Assembly: GCF_036924515.1 (NCBI RefSeq)
Contig: NZ_JAZHRR010000001.1
Coordinates: 2,451,001-2,515,000, forward strand
DNA from: Bradyrhizobium sp. AZCC 1610
GTDB lineage: Bacteria > Pseudomonadota > Alphaproteobacteria > Rhizobiales > Xanthobacteraceae
DNA: 64,000 nucleotides
Direction of reading: 5' to 3'
Made by a program: the position numbers and the translations under genes. Shown here in pieces: positions 25,161-34,433 of the stretch; the stretch's first letter is position 1, and every line of letters begins with the position of its first letter. The notes under the pieces are model-generated. The model searched no databases and was not told the origin of the DNA. It saw nothing but the letters and a program-made list of their open reading frames with translations.

Positions 25161-25948
25161 CCGGTCTCGACGAGCAAAAGCCATCCCGGCGGCTCTGGAT
25201 TTCTGCCGCGGTGATCGCGCTCGCGCTTCACATCGGGGGAGCAGCGCTGGCGATTGTGCATTTGCAGACCGAGGAAGCCGATGACGCCCTCGGCGCAACG
25301 GCGATCGAGATCGGGCTCGAAATGGCCTCCGTCCGTCGGGAGGTGACCGACCTCCCACCGGGGCCGGACACCGATGCTTCCGCGGCTTCGCCTCAGCTCT
25401 CCGAACAGAAGGCCGAGGTCAAGGAAACCGAACTCCCGCAGGACAAGCCGACCGAGCCCGAAGAGGCCGACCGGGTGGTGACGGAGAACGAGTCGAAGAA
25501 GCCGAAAGAGGACGATCCGAAGATCGCGGCGGTGCAGACCTCGGCTTCCACCGAGTCGGTTGCCTCCGAAGCCACCGCGACGCCGAGTTCGGAGGCGATT
25601 CCGGAAGGGCAGCATTCCGTCGCGCCGGTGATCGGCACTGGCGAGAGCGCGCGGCGCGCACGCGCGACCTGGCAGAAGGAGCTGGTCGCGCATCTCGACA
25701 AGCACAAGCGGTACCCGAAGGAACGGCAGCAAAAATCCGCCGAGATCCAGATTCGCTTCACGCTCGACCGCATGGGCCACGTGCTCTCGACCGATATCGA
25801 AAAAGGTTCGGGCGATACGGCCTTCGACGAAGCGGCGCTGGCGATGCTGCGGCGCTCCGATCCGGTGCCGATGCCGCCACCGGTGATCGCCGACGAAGGT
25901 CTGACCTTCACCTTGCCCGTGATCTTCCGCGTCAAGAGCAAGAGCTGA
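25157..25948 (+). CDS. tonB: TonB family energy transducer
   Basis: A 263-residue protein with one N-terminal helix (WISAAVIALALHIGGAAL, about 14-31), a Glu/Lys/Pro-rich periplasm-spanning region (about 70-150), and a C-terminal TonB domain with KHKRYPKERQQKSAEIQIRF and AALAMLRRSDPVPMPP. It transmits energy to outer-membrane receptors. TTG at 25157 overlaps the exbD TGA; this start is inferred because it brings in the membrane anchor. No receptor gene lies in the window. Confidence 0.9.
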   Translation: MTGLDEQKPSRRLWISAAVIALALHIGGAALAIVHLQTEEADDALGATAIEIGLEMASVRREVTDLPPGPDTDASAASPQLSEQKAEVKETELPQDKPTEPEEADRVVTENESKKPKEDDPKIAAVQTSASTESVASEATATPSSEAIPEGQHSVAPVIGTGESARRARATWQKELVAHLDKHKRYPKERQQKSAEIQIRFTLDRMGHVLSTDIEKGSGDTAFDEAALAMLRRSDPVPMPPPVIADEGLTFTLPVIFRVKSKS

Positions 25949-25971
25949 CGTTCGCGCCTTGCTGGGAAGCC

Positions 25972-26076
25972 GTAGCCCGGATGAGCGCAGCGACATCCGG
26001 GGGCGGTGCTAGCCAAATTCAATAGCCGGTTGTTTGTCACTGCTGTTCCCGGGGTCGCTTCGCTCGCCCGGGCTAC
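25972..26076. repeat. 105-base palindromic intergenic repeat
   Basis: Ends GTAGCCCGG (25972-25980) and CCGGGCTAC (26068-26076) are inverted, with inner GATGAGCGCAGCGACATCCGGG and GGGTCGCTTCGCTCGCCC parts. It sits between the convergent tonB and aldehyde dehydrogenase genes and could double as a transcription end for both. It belongs to a different family from the repeats at 17726, 36910, 48531 and 57811. Confidence 0.6.
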
Positions 26077-26085
26077 AGGTTTGGT

Positions 26086-27537
26086 TTAGATCGGATAATG
26101 CTGTGGTCCCGTCTCGATCGTGATCCAGCGCAACTCGGTGAATTCGGCGATGCCGGCCTTGCCGCCGAAGCGACCATAACCTGATGCCTTGACGCCGCCG
26201 AACGGCATCTGCGCCTCGTCGTGAACCGTGGGGCCGTTGACATGGCAGATGCCGGAATCGATCCGTTTGGCGACCTCGAAGGCGCGGGCGATGTCGCGGC
26301 CGAATACGGCGGCTGATAGTCCGTACTCGGTGTCATTGGCGACGCGCACGGCTTCGTCCACACCGTTGACGCGCACGACGCAGACCACCGGCCCGAACGA
26401 CTCCTCGCCGTAGATGCGCATCGACGAGTTGACGCCGTCGATGACAGTTGCCGACATCAGCGTGCCCTCGCTGCGCCCGCCTGCAACCACCTTGGCGCCC
26501 TTGCTGACGGCATCGTTGATCAGGGCCTGGATGCGGGCCGCAGCATCGGTGCCGATCAAGGATCCCAGCGGCGCATTGCCCTTGCGGGGATCGCCGGCGA
26601 CCAGCGACCCGGCTTTCGCCGCGAGTTTTGTCACGAAAGTGTCGGCGATCTTCTCGTCGACGACGAGGCGTTCGGTCGACATGCAGATCTGGCCCTGGTT
26701 CATGAAGGCGCCGAACGCAGCCGCGGCAACGGCCGCGTCGATATCGGCATCGTCGAGCACGATCATCGGCGCCTTGCCGCCAAGTTCGAGCAAGGCCGGC
26801 TTGAGATATTTCGCCGCGACCTGCGCGATAATGCGGCCGACCCGCGTCGAGCCGGTGAAATTGACCCGGCGCACCGCGGGATGGCCGATCAGCATTTCGA
26901 TCAGGGCCGGCGCGTCTTCCGGCGCGTTGGTTATAACGTTGAGGACGCCCGGCGGCAGACCGGCGTCGCGCAAGCACTCCGCGATCAGCCGATGGGTGCC
27001 CGGGCAGATTTCGGAGGCCTTCAGCACCACGGTGTTGCCGCAGGCCAGCGGCAGCGCGATCGCGCGTACGCCGAGGATGACCGGCGCGTTCCACGGCGCC
27101 ATGCTCAGCACCACGCCGGCGGGCTGGCGTACCGCCATCGCGATGCAGCCCGGCTTGTCCGAGGGGATAACTTCGCCCGAAATCTGCGTGGTCATGGCGG
27201 CGGCCTCGCGCAGCATGCTGGCAGCGAGGTGGACGTTGAAGCCGGCCCAGCCGGCGGTCGCGCCGGTTTCGGCGGCCATCAGCTCGATGAACTGCGGTGC
27301 CTTCGATGCCAGAAGATCGGCGGCTTTCAGCAGGATCGCTCGCCGGGCATTCGGGCCGGTGGCGGACCAGGCCGGAAAGGCCGCAGCGGCGGTGTCGGCC
27401 GCGCGCCTGGCATCCGTGATCTGGGCGGCCGCGGCGCGGCTTGCCACGTCACCCGTGACCGGATTCAGGCGATCGAACGTTCCGCCGTTCGACGCCGGAA
27501 CATCCTTGCTATCGAGCAGCAGTGAGATTTCGTACAT
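26086..27537 (-). CDS. aldehyde dehydrogenase, vanillin/salicylaldehyde dehydrogenase type
   Basis: A 483-residue NAD(P)-dependent aldehyde dehydrogenase. The general-base Glu is in LLELGGKAP (about 249) and the catalytic Cys in NQGQICMSTERL (about 283); GFTGS-like NFTGSTRVG and EESFGPVV motifs are present. The sequence style (MSTERLVVDE, YGRFGGKAGIAEFTELRW) is that of aromatic aldehyde dehydrogenases such as vanillin and salicylaldehyde dehydrogenase. It follows livF by 24 bases in the same operon, so the importer probably brings in an aromatic compound whose aldehyde is oxidised here. Confidence 0.88.
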   Translation of the reverse strand: MYEISLLLDSKDVPASNGGTFDRLNPVTGDVASRAAAAQITDARRAADTAAAAFPAWSATGPNARRAILLKAADLLASKAPQFIELMAAETGATAGWAGFNVHLAASMLREAAAMTTQISGEVIPSDKPGCIAMAVRQPAGVVLSMAPWNAPVILGVRAIALPLACGNTVVLKASEICPGTHRLIAECLRDAGLPPGVLNVITNAPEDAPALIEMLIGHPAVRRVNFTGSTRVGRIIAQVAAKYLKPALLELGGKAPMIVLDDADIDAAVAAAAFGAFMNQGQICMSTERLVVDEKIADTFVTKLAAKAGSLVAGDPRKGNAPLGSLIGTDAAARIQALINDAVSKGAKVVAGGRSEGTLMSATVIDGVNSSMRIYGEESFGPVVCVVRVNGVDEAVRVANDTEYGLSAAVFGRDIARAFEVAKRIDSGICHVNGPTVHDEAQMPFGGVKASGYGRFGGKAGIAEFTELRWITIETGPQHYPI

Positions 27538-27561
27538 GGCTTTCTCTCCTCAAGCGTGGCG

Positions 27562-28296
27562 TTATGATGATGGTGTGGCGGCCGGCGCTACGCCGCCGAG
27601 ATAGGCGCGCTGGACGGCGGGATCAGACTTCAGATGATCGGCGGTGCCGTGGCCGACGATGACGCCGTTTTCCAGCACATAGCCGCGGTCGGCGATCCGC
27701 AGGCTTTGCTGCGCGTTCTGCTCGACCAGCAGTAATCCGACGCCGGCCTCGTGCACCCGCCGCAGCGTGGCGAACAACTCCTGCACCATGGCGGGCGAGA
27801 GCCCGAGCGACGGCTCGTCCAGCAAAAGGATATCCGGATTGGACATCAGTGCGCGGCCGATGGCGAGCATCTGCTGTTCGCCGCCGCTCATGGTGCGCGC
27901 GATCTGGGCGGCGCGTTCGCGCAGGCGGGGAAACAGCCCGAGTACCTGTTCACGCCGCGCCGCTTCGCCCTCGCGGGCGCGCTTCGGATTGGCGCCGAGC
28001 AGGAGATTTTCCTTCACCGAGAGGTCACCGAAGATGCCGCGGCCCTCCGGCACCAGCGCCAGCCCGCTCTCGACGATGTCGTGCGCGGCAAGCGTGGAGA
28101 TATCGCGGTCGCCGAGGCGCACCTGCTTGCCCGGAAGCGTCCGCACAACGCCCGCGATGGCCTTCAGCAGCGAGGTCTTGCCCGCGCCGTTGGCGCCGAG
28201 GATCGTCACGATCTCGCCGCGCCCGACGTTCAGCGCAACGCCGTCGAGCGCGCGATGCAGGCCATAGGCCAGGCTGAGATTGGCGACCTCAAGCAT
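27562..28296 (-). CDS. livF: branched-chain-type ABC transporter ATP-binding protein LivF
   Basis: A 244-residue ATPase with Walker A GANGAGKTS (about 33-41), signature MSGGEQQ and Walker B ILLLDEPSLGLSP, the LivF pattern. It powers import together with LivG. Start 28296 (MLEVANL) is preferred; the frame is open to 28314. The start lies within the end of livG. Confidence 0.92.
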   Translation of the reverse strand: MLEVANLSLAYGLHRALDGVALNVGRGEIVTILGANGAGKTSLLKAIAGVVRTLPGKQVRLGDRDISTLAAHDIVESGLALVPEGRGIFGDLSVKENLLLGANPKRAREGEAARREQVLGLFPRLRERAAQIARTMSGGEQQMLAIGRALMSNPDILLLDEPSLGLSPAMVQELFATLRRVHEAGVGLLLVEQNAQQSLRIADRGYVLENGVIVGHGTADHLKSDPAVQRAYLGGVAPAATPSS

Positions 28297-29038
28297 CGGC
28301 GGCCACCCTGCCAAGATAGGCTTTTACGACCGCCGCATGGCTCAGAACATCGGTGGTTGCGCCTTCGGCGATCTTGCGGCCACTGCTCATCACGACACAG
28401 CGATCGCACAGCGCGCGCACCGCGTTCATCACATGCTCGACCAGCACGATGGTGATCCCGTCCGATTTCAACGACCGGATCAGGTCGATGCCGATCATGA
28501 GTTCGGATGGATTTAAGCCCGCGAGCCATTCGTCGAGCAGCAGAAGCCGCGGCTTGGCGGCGAGGGCGCGGGCGAGTTCGAGGCGCTTGCGGTCGATATA
28601 GGTGAGGTCGGCCGCCGGCCGCCGGTCGTGCCCGGCAAGGCCGACGCGGTCGAGGAGGGCGTCGATCCGGACCTCGGCCTCGGCGGCGGGCAGATGAGGT
28701 TTCTGAAACGCCAGACCGGCCTTAATGTTTTCGCGGCAATCCATGCCGTCGAGCACGCGGACGAGTTGAAATGTCCGCGCCAGGCCAAGCCGCGCGATCC
28801 GGTACGACGCAAGGCCCGTGATGTCCCGACCCATCAGGCGGATGGCGCCGGAATCGGGACGCAGCACGCCGGACATCAAATTGAGCGCTGTGGTTTTGCC
28901 CGACCCGTTGGGGCCGAGCAGGCCCATGATTTCGCCTTGCCCGACGGCAAAGCCGAGATCATTCACCGCGACCAACCCGCCGAAGGCGCGCCGCAGGCCG
29001 TCGACTTCGAGTACCCGCGTTGTGCTATCCCGGCTCAT
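28289..29038 (-). CDS. livG: branched-chain-type ABC transporter ATP-binding protein LivG, non-canonical signature
   Basis: A 249-residue ATPase. Walker A is GPNGSGKTT (about 38-46) and Walker B LLLLDEWLAGLNPSE. The ABC signature, usually LSxGxQR-like, reads LTYIDRKRLELARAL, lacking the conserved Gly. Such forms occur in LivG paralogues, where the partner LivF can supply a complete site. Start 29038 (MSRDST) is chosen; the frame continues upstream only as a shadow of livM. Confidence 0.9.
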   Translation of the reverse strand: MSRDSTTRVLEVDGLRRAFGGLVAVNDLGFAVGQGEIMGLLGPNGSGKTTALNLMSGVLRPDSGAIRLMGRDITGLASYRIARLGLARTFQLVRVLDGMDCRENIKAGLAFQKPHLPAAEAEVRIDALLDRVGLAGHDRRPAADLTYIDRKRLELARALAAKPRLLLLDEWLAGLNPSELMIGIDLIRSLKSDGITIVLVEHVMNAVRALCDRCVVMSSGRKIAEGATTDVLSHAAVVKAYLGRVAADA

Positions 29039-29979
29039 GCGGCCACCCGTCTGGTGGTTTTGCCGTCCGGCGTCGCCGCCAGCTTCTCGAACAATCCCGC
29101 GACGCCCCGCGGCAGCATGTAGACGATCAACAGGAAGATGCAGCCGAGGATGATCGTGAACGTGTTCGGAAAGCGCGCGCTCAGCAGCTCGAACAGCAGC
29201 GTCAGCGGCACGGCGCCGAGCACCGGTCCCCACAGTCGGTGCGCGCCACCGAGCAGCGCCATGATCAGCACCTGAAACGAGATCATCGAATTGAAGGCGA
29301 TCGATGGTTCGATATAGGTCCATCGCGGCGCCATGATCGCGCCGACCAGCGTCATGACGGTGGCGCTGATCGTGAACAATGCGACCTTGGCGAAGGTGGT
29401 GTTAATCCCGCAATGCTTAGCGACCGTCTCGTCCTCGCCGATCACCCGCAGCGCAAAGCCTAAGCGCGAGCGCGCGATCAGCCAGCCCAGCAGGAACACG
29501 GCGGCCGTGAGCGCCAGCAACTGCCAGTAAATATCGGCCTGAGTGATGTCGACGAAGACATAGCGCCCGAGCACGCGCGATTTGTTGACCTCGAACCAGA
29601 CCACGAGCTGGCGGATCAACTCGGTCAGGCCGAACGTGAAGATGACGAAGTACACGCCGCTCAGGCGCAGCGTCGAGAGCCCGACGATGGCAGCCACGAA
29701 GGCGCCGAGCGCCGCCGCGATCAGCAGCACCAGCGGCCAGGGCAATATCTCGCCGAGCACGGCGACGGTATAGGCACCGACGCCGAAGAAGGCGGTCGTC
29801 GCCAGCGAGACGTAGCGTGTCGGGCCTGAGAACATGCTCCAGGCCGTCGCCAGCACGGTGTATTGCAAGAGGCTGATGGCGAGCGCGAGATAATAGGCGT
29901 TGCCGAGACGCGGCACGAAGGCCAGCAGCACAAGGGCTGCGAGCGCAACGACGCCGAAGCCTGCGGTTCGCGCGTTCAT
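29035..29979 (-). CDS. livM: branched-chain-type ABC transporter permease LivM
   Basis: A 314-residue membrane protein with eight to ten helices and the LivM coupling region (GEDETVAKHCGINTTFAK near 190-207, the EAA-like loop that meets the ATPases). It forms the translocation path with LivH. Its ends overlap livG and livH by four bases each, giving tight coupling. Confidence 0.92.
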   Translation of the reverse strand: MNARTAGFGVVALAALVLLAFVPRLGNAYYLALAISLLQYTVLATAWSMFSGPTRYVSLATTAFFGVGAYTVAVLGEILPWPLVLLIAAALGAFVAAIVGLSTLRLSGVYFVIFTFGLTELIRQLVVWFEVNKSRVLGRYVFVDITQADIYWQLLALTAAVFLLGWLIARSRLGFALRVIGEDETVAKHCGINTTFAKVALFTISATVMTLVGAIMAPRWTYIEPSIAFNSMISFQVLIMALLGGAHRLWGPVLGAVPLTLLFELLSARFPNTFTIILGCIFLLIVYMLPRGVAGLFEKLAATPDGKTTRRVAA

Positions 29980-30845
29980 CGTGTTGCCCTGCCAAACAGG
30001 CCGGCGGGTTTCACCAGCAGCACGGCGAGAAACAATGCAAAATTGACCGCTAGCGTCAGGCCGGGATCGACATAGGAGGCAACCAGCGCCTCGCTCAGAC
30101 CAAGCGCAAGGCCCGCGACCAGGCAGCCCAGCATGTTGCCGACGCCGCCCATCACGACGACGATCAATGCCTTCATGGTGAAGACCACACCGGATGATGC
30201 GCTGAAGGTGAGGAATGTGCTGACCAGAACGCCCGCGGCGGCCACCAGCGCGCCGCCCAATGCAAACGTGAGCGCGGAAGCCTGCGACACGTTGATCGCG
30301 ACAAGCTGGGCGGCAAAAGGATCGACGGCAACGGCACGGACCGCCGTGCCGGCGCGGGTCCGCGTCAGCGCCAGATAAAGCGCGAGGCCAAGCAGAATGG
30401 TGATGCCGAGTGCGGCGAGGCGGTTGGCCGCGACGGTCTCGCCGAGAAACTGCACGGGGAAGGCAAGGAACGAGTAGCTGTAATAGGCGCCGCCGAATAG
30501 CGCGACCATCGAGCCCTGAATCACGAAGGTGAGCCCGAAGGTCGCGAGAATGCTGTCGACCTCAAGCGCGTCGCGGTTGGGCGCGCGGCGCACCAGCGGC
30601 GTCAGCAGCAGCTTGTAGATGGCGAAGTTCAGCAGGAAGGCCGCGGGCACGATCAGCACCAGTCCGACAAACGGACTGACGGCCCAGCCCGTAAACAGCC
30701 AGTGCGACGCAAAGGCCGCCGCAATCAGAAACTCGCCATAGGAGAGGTTCATGATCCGCGCAACGCCGTACTGGAGCGTGAGCCCCATGGCGATGAGCGC
30801 ATACATGCCGCCCAGCATCAGGCCGGTCAGGATGGCGTTCGTCAT
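29976..30845 (-). CDS. livH: branched-chain-type ABC transporter permease LivH
   Basis: A 289-residue membrane protein that begins AILTGLMLGGMYALIAMGL and includes YGVARIMNLSYGEFL, both typical of LivH. The coupling loop is VDPFAAQLVAINVSQ. It pairs with LivM. Twenty-seven bases separate it from the substrate-binding protein gene. Confidence 0.92.
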   Translation of the reverse strand: MTNAILTGLMLGGMYALIAMGLTLQYGVARIMNLSYGEFLIAAAFASHWLFTGWAVSPFVGLVLIVPAAFLLNFAIYKLLLTPLVRRAPNRDALEVDSILATFGLTFVIQGSMVALFGGAYYSYSFLAFPVQFLGETVAANRLAALGITILLGLALYLALTRTRAGTAVRAVAVDPFAAQLVAINVSQASALTFALGGALVAAAGVLVSTFLTFSASSGVVFTMKALIVVVMGGVGNMLGCLVAGLALGLSEALVASYVDPGLTLAVNFALFLAVLLVKPAGLFGRATR

Positions 30846-30872
30846 GACAGAACCGGCCGCGTTGGCGTGACG

Positions 30873-32099
30873 TTACGGCGCCACCCAAGCCGGCTTCGGC
30901 ACGATCGCGGTGCGCGCGCCTTCGTTCTTTGCCGGAGCGATGCCGTAGAACTCGCCGTCCTGCCACTGGCCGACCCACCAGTAGCGCGTCGGCATGTTGT
31001 TCTCGAGCTTGACCTTGCCGATCACGGTATCGAACGAGCCGGTCTGAAGGTCCTTGATGACGGCGGCGCGGTCGATCTTGCCGACGCGCTCGATCGCCTG
31101 CTGCAGCATCTGCAGGCTGGCGTAGGTGACCGCGCTGGCCCAGCGGTCCGGCTCGGCGCCGTTGGCGGCGGAGGCCTTGTGGCGGGCGAGGTAGTCCTTG
31201 ATCGCCGGGCTGTCGCCGCTCCAGCCGCCGATGCCCATCACGCCTTCGGTGTTCTTGCCGAATTTCTGGCGATAGAGCGGGAAGGCGGTACCGACGCCGG
31301 TATAGAATATTTTCGGATTGAAGCCGGTGATCCGCGATTGTTCGGTCAGCGCCAGCGTATCCGGCGGATAGCTGAAGGCGATGAAGACATCCGGATTGAG
31401 CGCTTTCACTTCGTTAATGATCGGAGCGAGATCCTGCGTGCCGATCGGGTAGCTCTTGTCGTAGGCGAGTTTGAATTTGGCATTGGTGAGCGCCGGCCGC
31501 GCCGCGCTCGACAGGTCGATACCGAAGCCGTCGGCGATGCTGACCATCGCGACCGTGTCGCCGATCTTCTTTTCGTCGCGCAGCTTGGAAAGCAGTTCGA
31601 CCAGTGTCTTGGCGGAATCCGCTGACGTGCCGAGCAGCCAGAAACTGTTGGGCCAGCGTTTTGCGAGTTCCGGCGCGCGGTCGGTCACGGCAGTCGCGGC
31701 GAGGTGCGGATAGCCTTCGCGATTGAGCGTCGGGCCGACCGCCAGATTGAGGCCGGTGCCCCATGGCGGCAGGATGAAATCGACCTTGTCCTGATTGATC
31801 AGCCGCTCGAGCGCGCGCACGGCCTCTTCGGCGTTGGAGCGGTCGTCGTACTGCACGACCTCGATCGGGACGCGCTTGTCGCCGAGCTTGATGCCGCCGG
31901 CGGCGTTCACTTCCTTCACCCACAATTCGTAGTTGGGGATCGTGGTGACGGCAGCACCGCCGGTGTTGGGCCCGGTGCGCGAAATCGCGTAGCCGATCTT
32001 GATCGAGGTTTGCGCTTGCGCGATGGCGGCCAGGCCGAGGGTGGCGGCGCAGGTGGCGGCCGCGAACAGGGCGGCGCGCCGCGTCAGAAATGTCGTCAT
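30873..32099 (-). CDS. ABC transporter substrate-binding protein, LivJ/K type
   Basis: A 408-residue periplasmic binding protein. The signal peptide (about 1-29, RRAALFAAATCAATLGLAAIAQAQ region) is followed by the type I fold opening IKIGYAISRTGPNTGG and PIEVVQYDDRSNAEEAVRALERL. Start 32099 has GGAGGAG just upstream; the frame is open to 32132. It defines the specificity of the operon; the aromatic aldehyde dehydrogenase at the operon end suggests an aromatic acid or aldehyde-derived ligand rather than an amino acid. Confidence 0.9.
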   Translation of the reverse strand: MTTFLTRRAALFAAATCAATLGLAAIAQAQTSIKIGYAISRTGPNTGGAAVTTIPNYELWVKEVNAAGGIKLGDKRVPIEVVQYDDRSNAEEAVRALERLINQDKVDFILPPWGTGLNLAVGPTLNREGYPHLAATAVTDRAPELAKRWPNSFWLLGTSADSAKTLVELLSKLRDEKKIGDTVAMVSIADGFGIDLSSAARPALTNAKFKLAYDKSYPIGTQDLAPIINEVKALNPDVFIAFSYPPDTLALTEQSRITGFNPKIFYTGVGTAFPLYRQKFGKNTEGVMGIGGWSGDSPAIKDYLARHKASAANGAEPDRWASAVTYASLQMLQQAIERVGKIDRAAVIKDLQTGSFDTVIGKVKLENNMPTRYWWVGQWQDGEFYGIAPAKNEGARTAIVPKPAWVAP

Positions 32100-32197
32100 G
32101 TTCTCCTCCCGGGGATGCTTCGGTGGCGCCATTGGCTGGCGCTCGTGATCGCCCTGACGTTAGGGGAGGTCATAGGAGGCTTGGAATTGGACGAAAC

Positions 32198-32224
32198 CGG
32201 GTAAAGATTGTACTTTTCGGGTAA
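32198..32224. promoter_or_regulatory. tandem CGGGTAA sites, candidate AraC-family binding region
   Basis: CGGGTAA occurs at 32198-32204 and 32218-32224, exactly 20 bases apart, so on one face of the helix. It lies between the divergent importer operon and the AraC-type gene. AraC-family dimers typically bind direct repeats with about two-turn spacing. Confidence 0.45.
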
Positions 32225-32267
32225 TGCCCCGGTTTACTGGCGGCGGATTGTCTCAGGAGACGGGACC

Positions 32268-33179
32268 ATGTCGGTATCACTAGGGCTGAACGGACTGCCG
32301 GTCGGCATCGCGCTGGCGGTGCGTGCGGAGGCATTTTCGGCATCCTTGGCGGCACGATCGTGGGTGATCCGTCAGAAGTCCGGGCGTCGCGCGCATCTGT
32401 TGCTGCTGCAATCGGATCGTGGCCGTGCGTCATGGCACGGGACCGGCGTTGCACTTGAAGCGCCAGCGCTGCTTTGGCTGCCGGGGAGCATCGATGCGAC
32501 GGTGGAAGTAGGGCCGGGCGCGCACGGGTTCCTGTTGTCGGTAGACGATGATTTCCTGATCAAGATCGTCGCAGGCAATGCCGAGGCGCTGCATCTGCGC
32601 AGGACCACCGAGCGCGTTGCATTGATCGCCGGCGAGGCGCTTCCGCCATATCTCGACACGATCGCTGAATCATGCCGCGCCATCGTGGCGGAGCTGCGCA
32701 CGCCGGGCTTTGGCGGCGCGACGCTGATATCCTCGCATTTGCTGCTGCAGTGTTTGCAACTTTGGCGGCTCAGCGCCTCGCACGATGAGCGTCACGAGGT
32801 GGCGGCGCGCGGCGGCGGTCCGGCGCTGGTCGGCAATTTCCTGCAAATGGTCGAGCTGCATTATCGTGACGGCTGGCCGGTGGCGCGCTATGCGGACGCC
32901 CTTGGCGTCACGTCGGACAAGCTGCACGCCCATTGCCAGCGCGAGAAAAATTGCGGCCCGCGCGCGATCATCCACGAGCGCCTGGTCCGCGAGGCCTGCA
33001 CGCGGCTGCAGCAGCTCGATCTTCCCGTCGAGCAGATCGGATACGGTCTGGGTTTCCGCGATCCGGCCTATTTCAATCGCTTCTTCCGCAAGTACCGCGG
33101 CGCATCACCGGGGAATTATCGCCGGCAAATACGACTGGAGCACGCGCGCAGCGGCCCTTCCTACGCGGCGTGGCCATGA
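32268..33179 (+). CDS. AraC family transcriptional regulator
   Basis: A 303-residue regulator. The N-terminal about 190 residues form a cupin-like ligand domain; the C-terminal HTH_18 domain has LGVTSDKLHAHCQRE and the second helix-turn-helix ending GFRDPAYFNRFFRKYRGASPGNYRR. ATG at 32268 has AGGAGA upstream and is preferred to the in-frame start at 32208. Divergent from the importer operon, it probably activates it in response to the imported compound. Confidence 0.88.
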   Translation: MSVSLGLNGLPVGIALAVRAEAFSASLAARSWVIRQKSGRRAHLLLLQSDRGRASWHGTGVALEAPALLWLPGSIDATVEVGPGAHGFLLSVDDDFLIKIVAGNAEALHLRRTTERVALIAGEALPPYLDTIAESCRAIVAELRTPGFGGATLISSHLLLQCLQLWRLSASHDERHEVAARGGGPALVGNFLQMVELHYRDGWPVARYADALGVTSDKLHAHCQREKNCGPRAIIHERLVREACTRLQQLDLPVEQIGYGLGFRDPAYFNRFFRKYRGASPGNYRRQIRLEHARSGPSYAAWP

Positions 33180-33225
33180 AGCGATTGTATCGCGGAAATT
33201 CAACCGGCGCGGGAATGCGTCCGCG

Positions 33226-33660
33226 TCAGCGCCAGAAGTAGCGAATGCTGACATAGACCACGGCGAGGCACGCAAAGATCAGCGCCACCGGAAGCCTTGG
33301 TTTTGTCACCGGGCCGGATGCGGCAGCTTTGGGCCGCGGGGGCGGCCTTCGGAACGCGGTGACGTTGCCGGCTTCGGTGACCGGCTCGCTCGCGCGCGAG
33401 GGAATTTCGGGTGGCGTTCCGGAGCCGCCCATCTCGGCATAATAGCTCTTGTACATGAGCTGGATGGTGGCCTCGGACGCGTCCGCCTCGGTCATCCTCG
33501 CGAGCAACAACTGCCTGTAGCCTTCAAGAAAGTTCTGCGCCTCGGCGGGCAGGGCGGAAAACCCGTTGAGCTTGGCCAGCATTTTCCAGGTTGCGAAATC
33601 TGCCCTCGCGCGGGTGTCGGCGCGTCGTGCAATCAACATATCGGCAGCTTTTGTCGCCAT
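33226..33660 (-). CDS. hypothetical protein with C-terminal membrane anchor
   Basis: A 144-residue protein. Residues 1-75 are helical and charged (ARADFATWKMLAKLNGF, EGYRQLLLARMTEADAS), 80-118 form a Pro/Arg-rich linker, and a single hydrophobic helix (LPVALIFACLAVVYVSIRYF) ends the protein. I do not recognise a family. It converges on the AraC gene and is upstream-neighboured by the protease gene on the same strand. Confidence 0.65.
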   Translation of the reverse strand: MATKAADMLIARRADTRARADFATWKMLAKLNGFSALPAEAQNFLEGYRQLLLARMTEADASEATIQLMYKSYYAEMGGSGTPPEIPSRASEPVTEAGNVTAFRRPPPRPKAAASGPVTKPRLPVALIFACLAVVYVSIRYFWR

Positions 33661-33702
33661 GGTCCGGGTCGATTCTTCCCTGTCCCTTGTTTCTATCTGA
33701 AG

Positions 33703-34383
33703 TTAAGCGTTGCCGGTGATGAAGAGAAGCGCGCTGATCACATAACCGGTCAATGTTCGCAGTATCGCCGAAATAACATCAAGATTTAGGCCGAGCTGTG
33801 CACCGATAACTGGAAGCAGGATCAAAAGACCGAGCAGGATCAGTATCCCGTAGGGTTCCAGCCGCGACAGCGGGTAAGCCAGCACCCGCGGCAGCAGTCC
33901 GACGGCGACCCGGCCGCCATCCAGCGGCGGAATCGGCATCATGTTGAAGATCGCAAGCACAATATTGATCAGGAAAGCGTTTTTGAGGTTGTCCGCGGTC
34001 CATTTGGCGGCCTCGGCCGGCACCAGGGGCAGGGCATGGAAGGCAAACGCCACGATCGTCGCCAGGATGATGTTGGTGGCTGGCCCGGCCAGCGCCACCC
34101 AGACCATGTCGAGCCGGGGATGGTTCAGGTTCCGGAAATTCACCGGGACCGGCTTGGCGTAGCCGAACAGGAACGGAGAGTGCGCCAGCAAGAGCAGGCC
34201 TGGAAGAATCACCGTCCCGAACGGATCGATATGCTTGAAAGGGTTGAAGCTGACCCGGCCAAGCTGCCAAGCGGTATTGTCGCCGAGCTTGTATGCCACA
34301 AAGGCGTGCGCGGCTTCGTGGAACGTGATGGCGATAAGGAGGGGGAGTACCCAGACGGAGATGCCGTAGAGTGAGATGTTCAA
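33703..34383 (-). CDS. site-2 protease family membrane metalloprotease (M50)
   Basis: A 226-residue multispanning zinc protease. HEAAH (His22-His26) in the first helix gives the HExxH motif and NMMPIPPLDGGR (about 144-155) the NPxPPLDGG-like third ligand motif. Small M50 proteins of this layout lack PDZ domains; their substrates are mostly unknown. A role in processing a membrane-bound regulator is possible but not shown. Confidence 0.88.
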   Translation of the reverse strand: MNISLYGISVWVLPLLIAITFHEAAHAFVAYKLGDNTAWQLGRVSFNPFKHIDPFGTVILPGLLLLAHSPFLFGYAKPVPVNFRNLNHPRLDMVWVALAGPATNIILATIVAFAFHALPLVPAEAAKWTADNLKNAFLINIVLAIFNMMPIPPLDGGRVAVGLLPRVLAYPLSRLEPYGILILLGLLILLPVIGAQLGLNLDVISAILRTLTGYVISALLFITGNA

Positions 34384-34433
34384 GCGGTCTGTCCCGGTTT
34401 GCGCTTCGAAGCCGGTAGCCTAGCACGGCGCCG

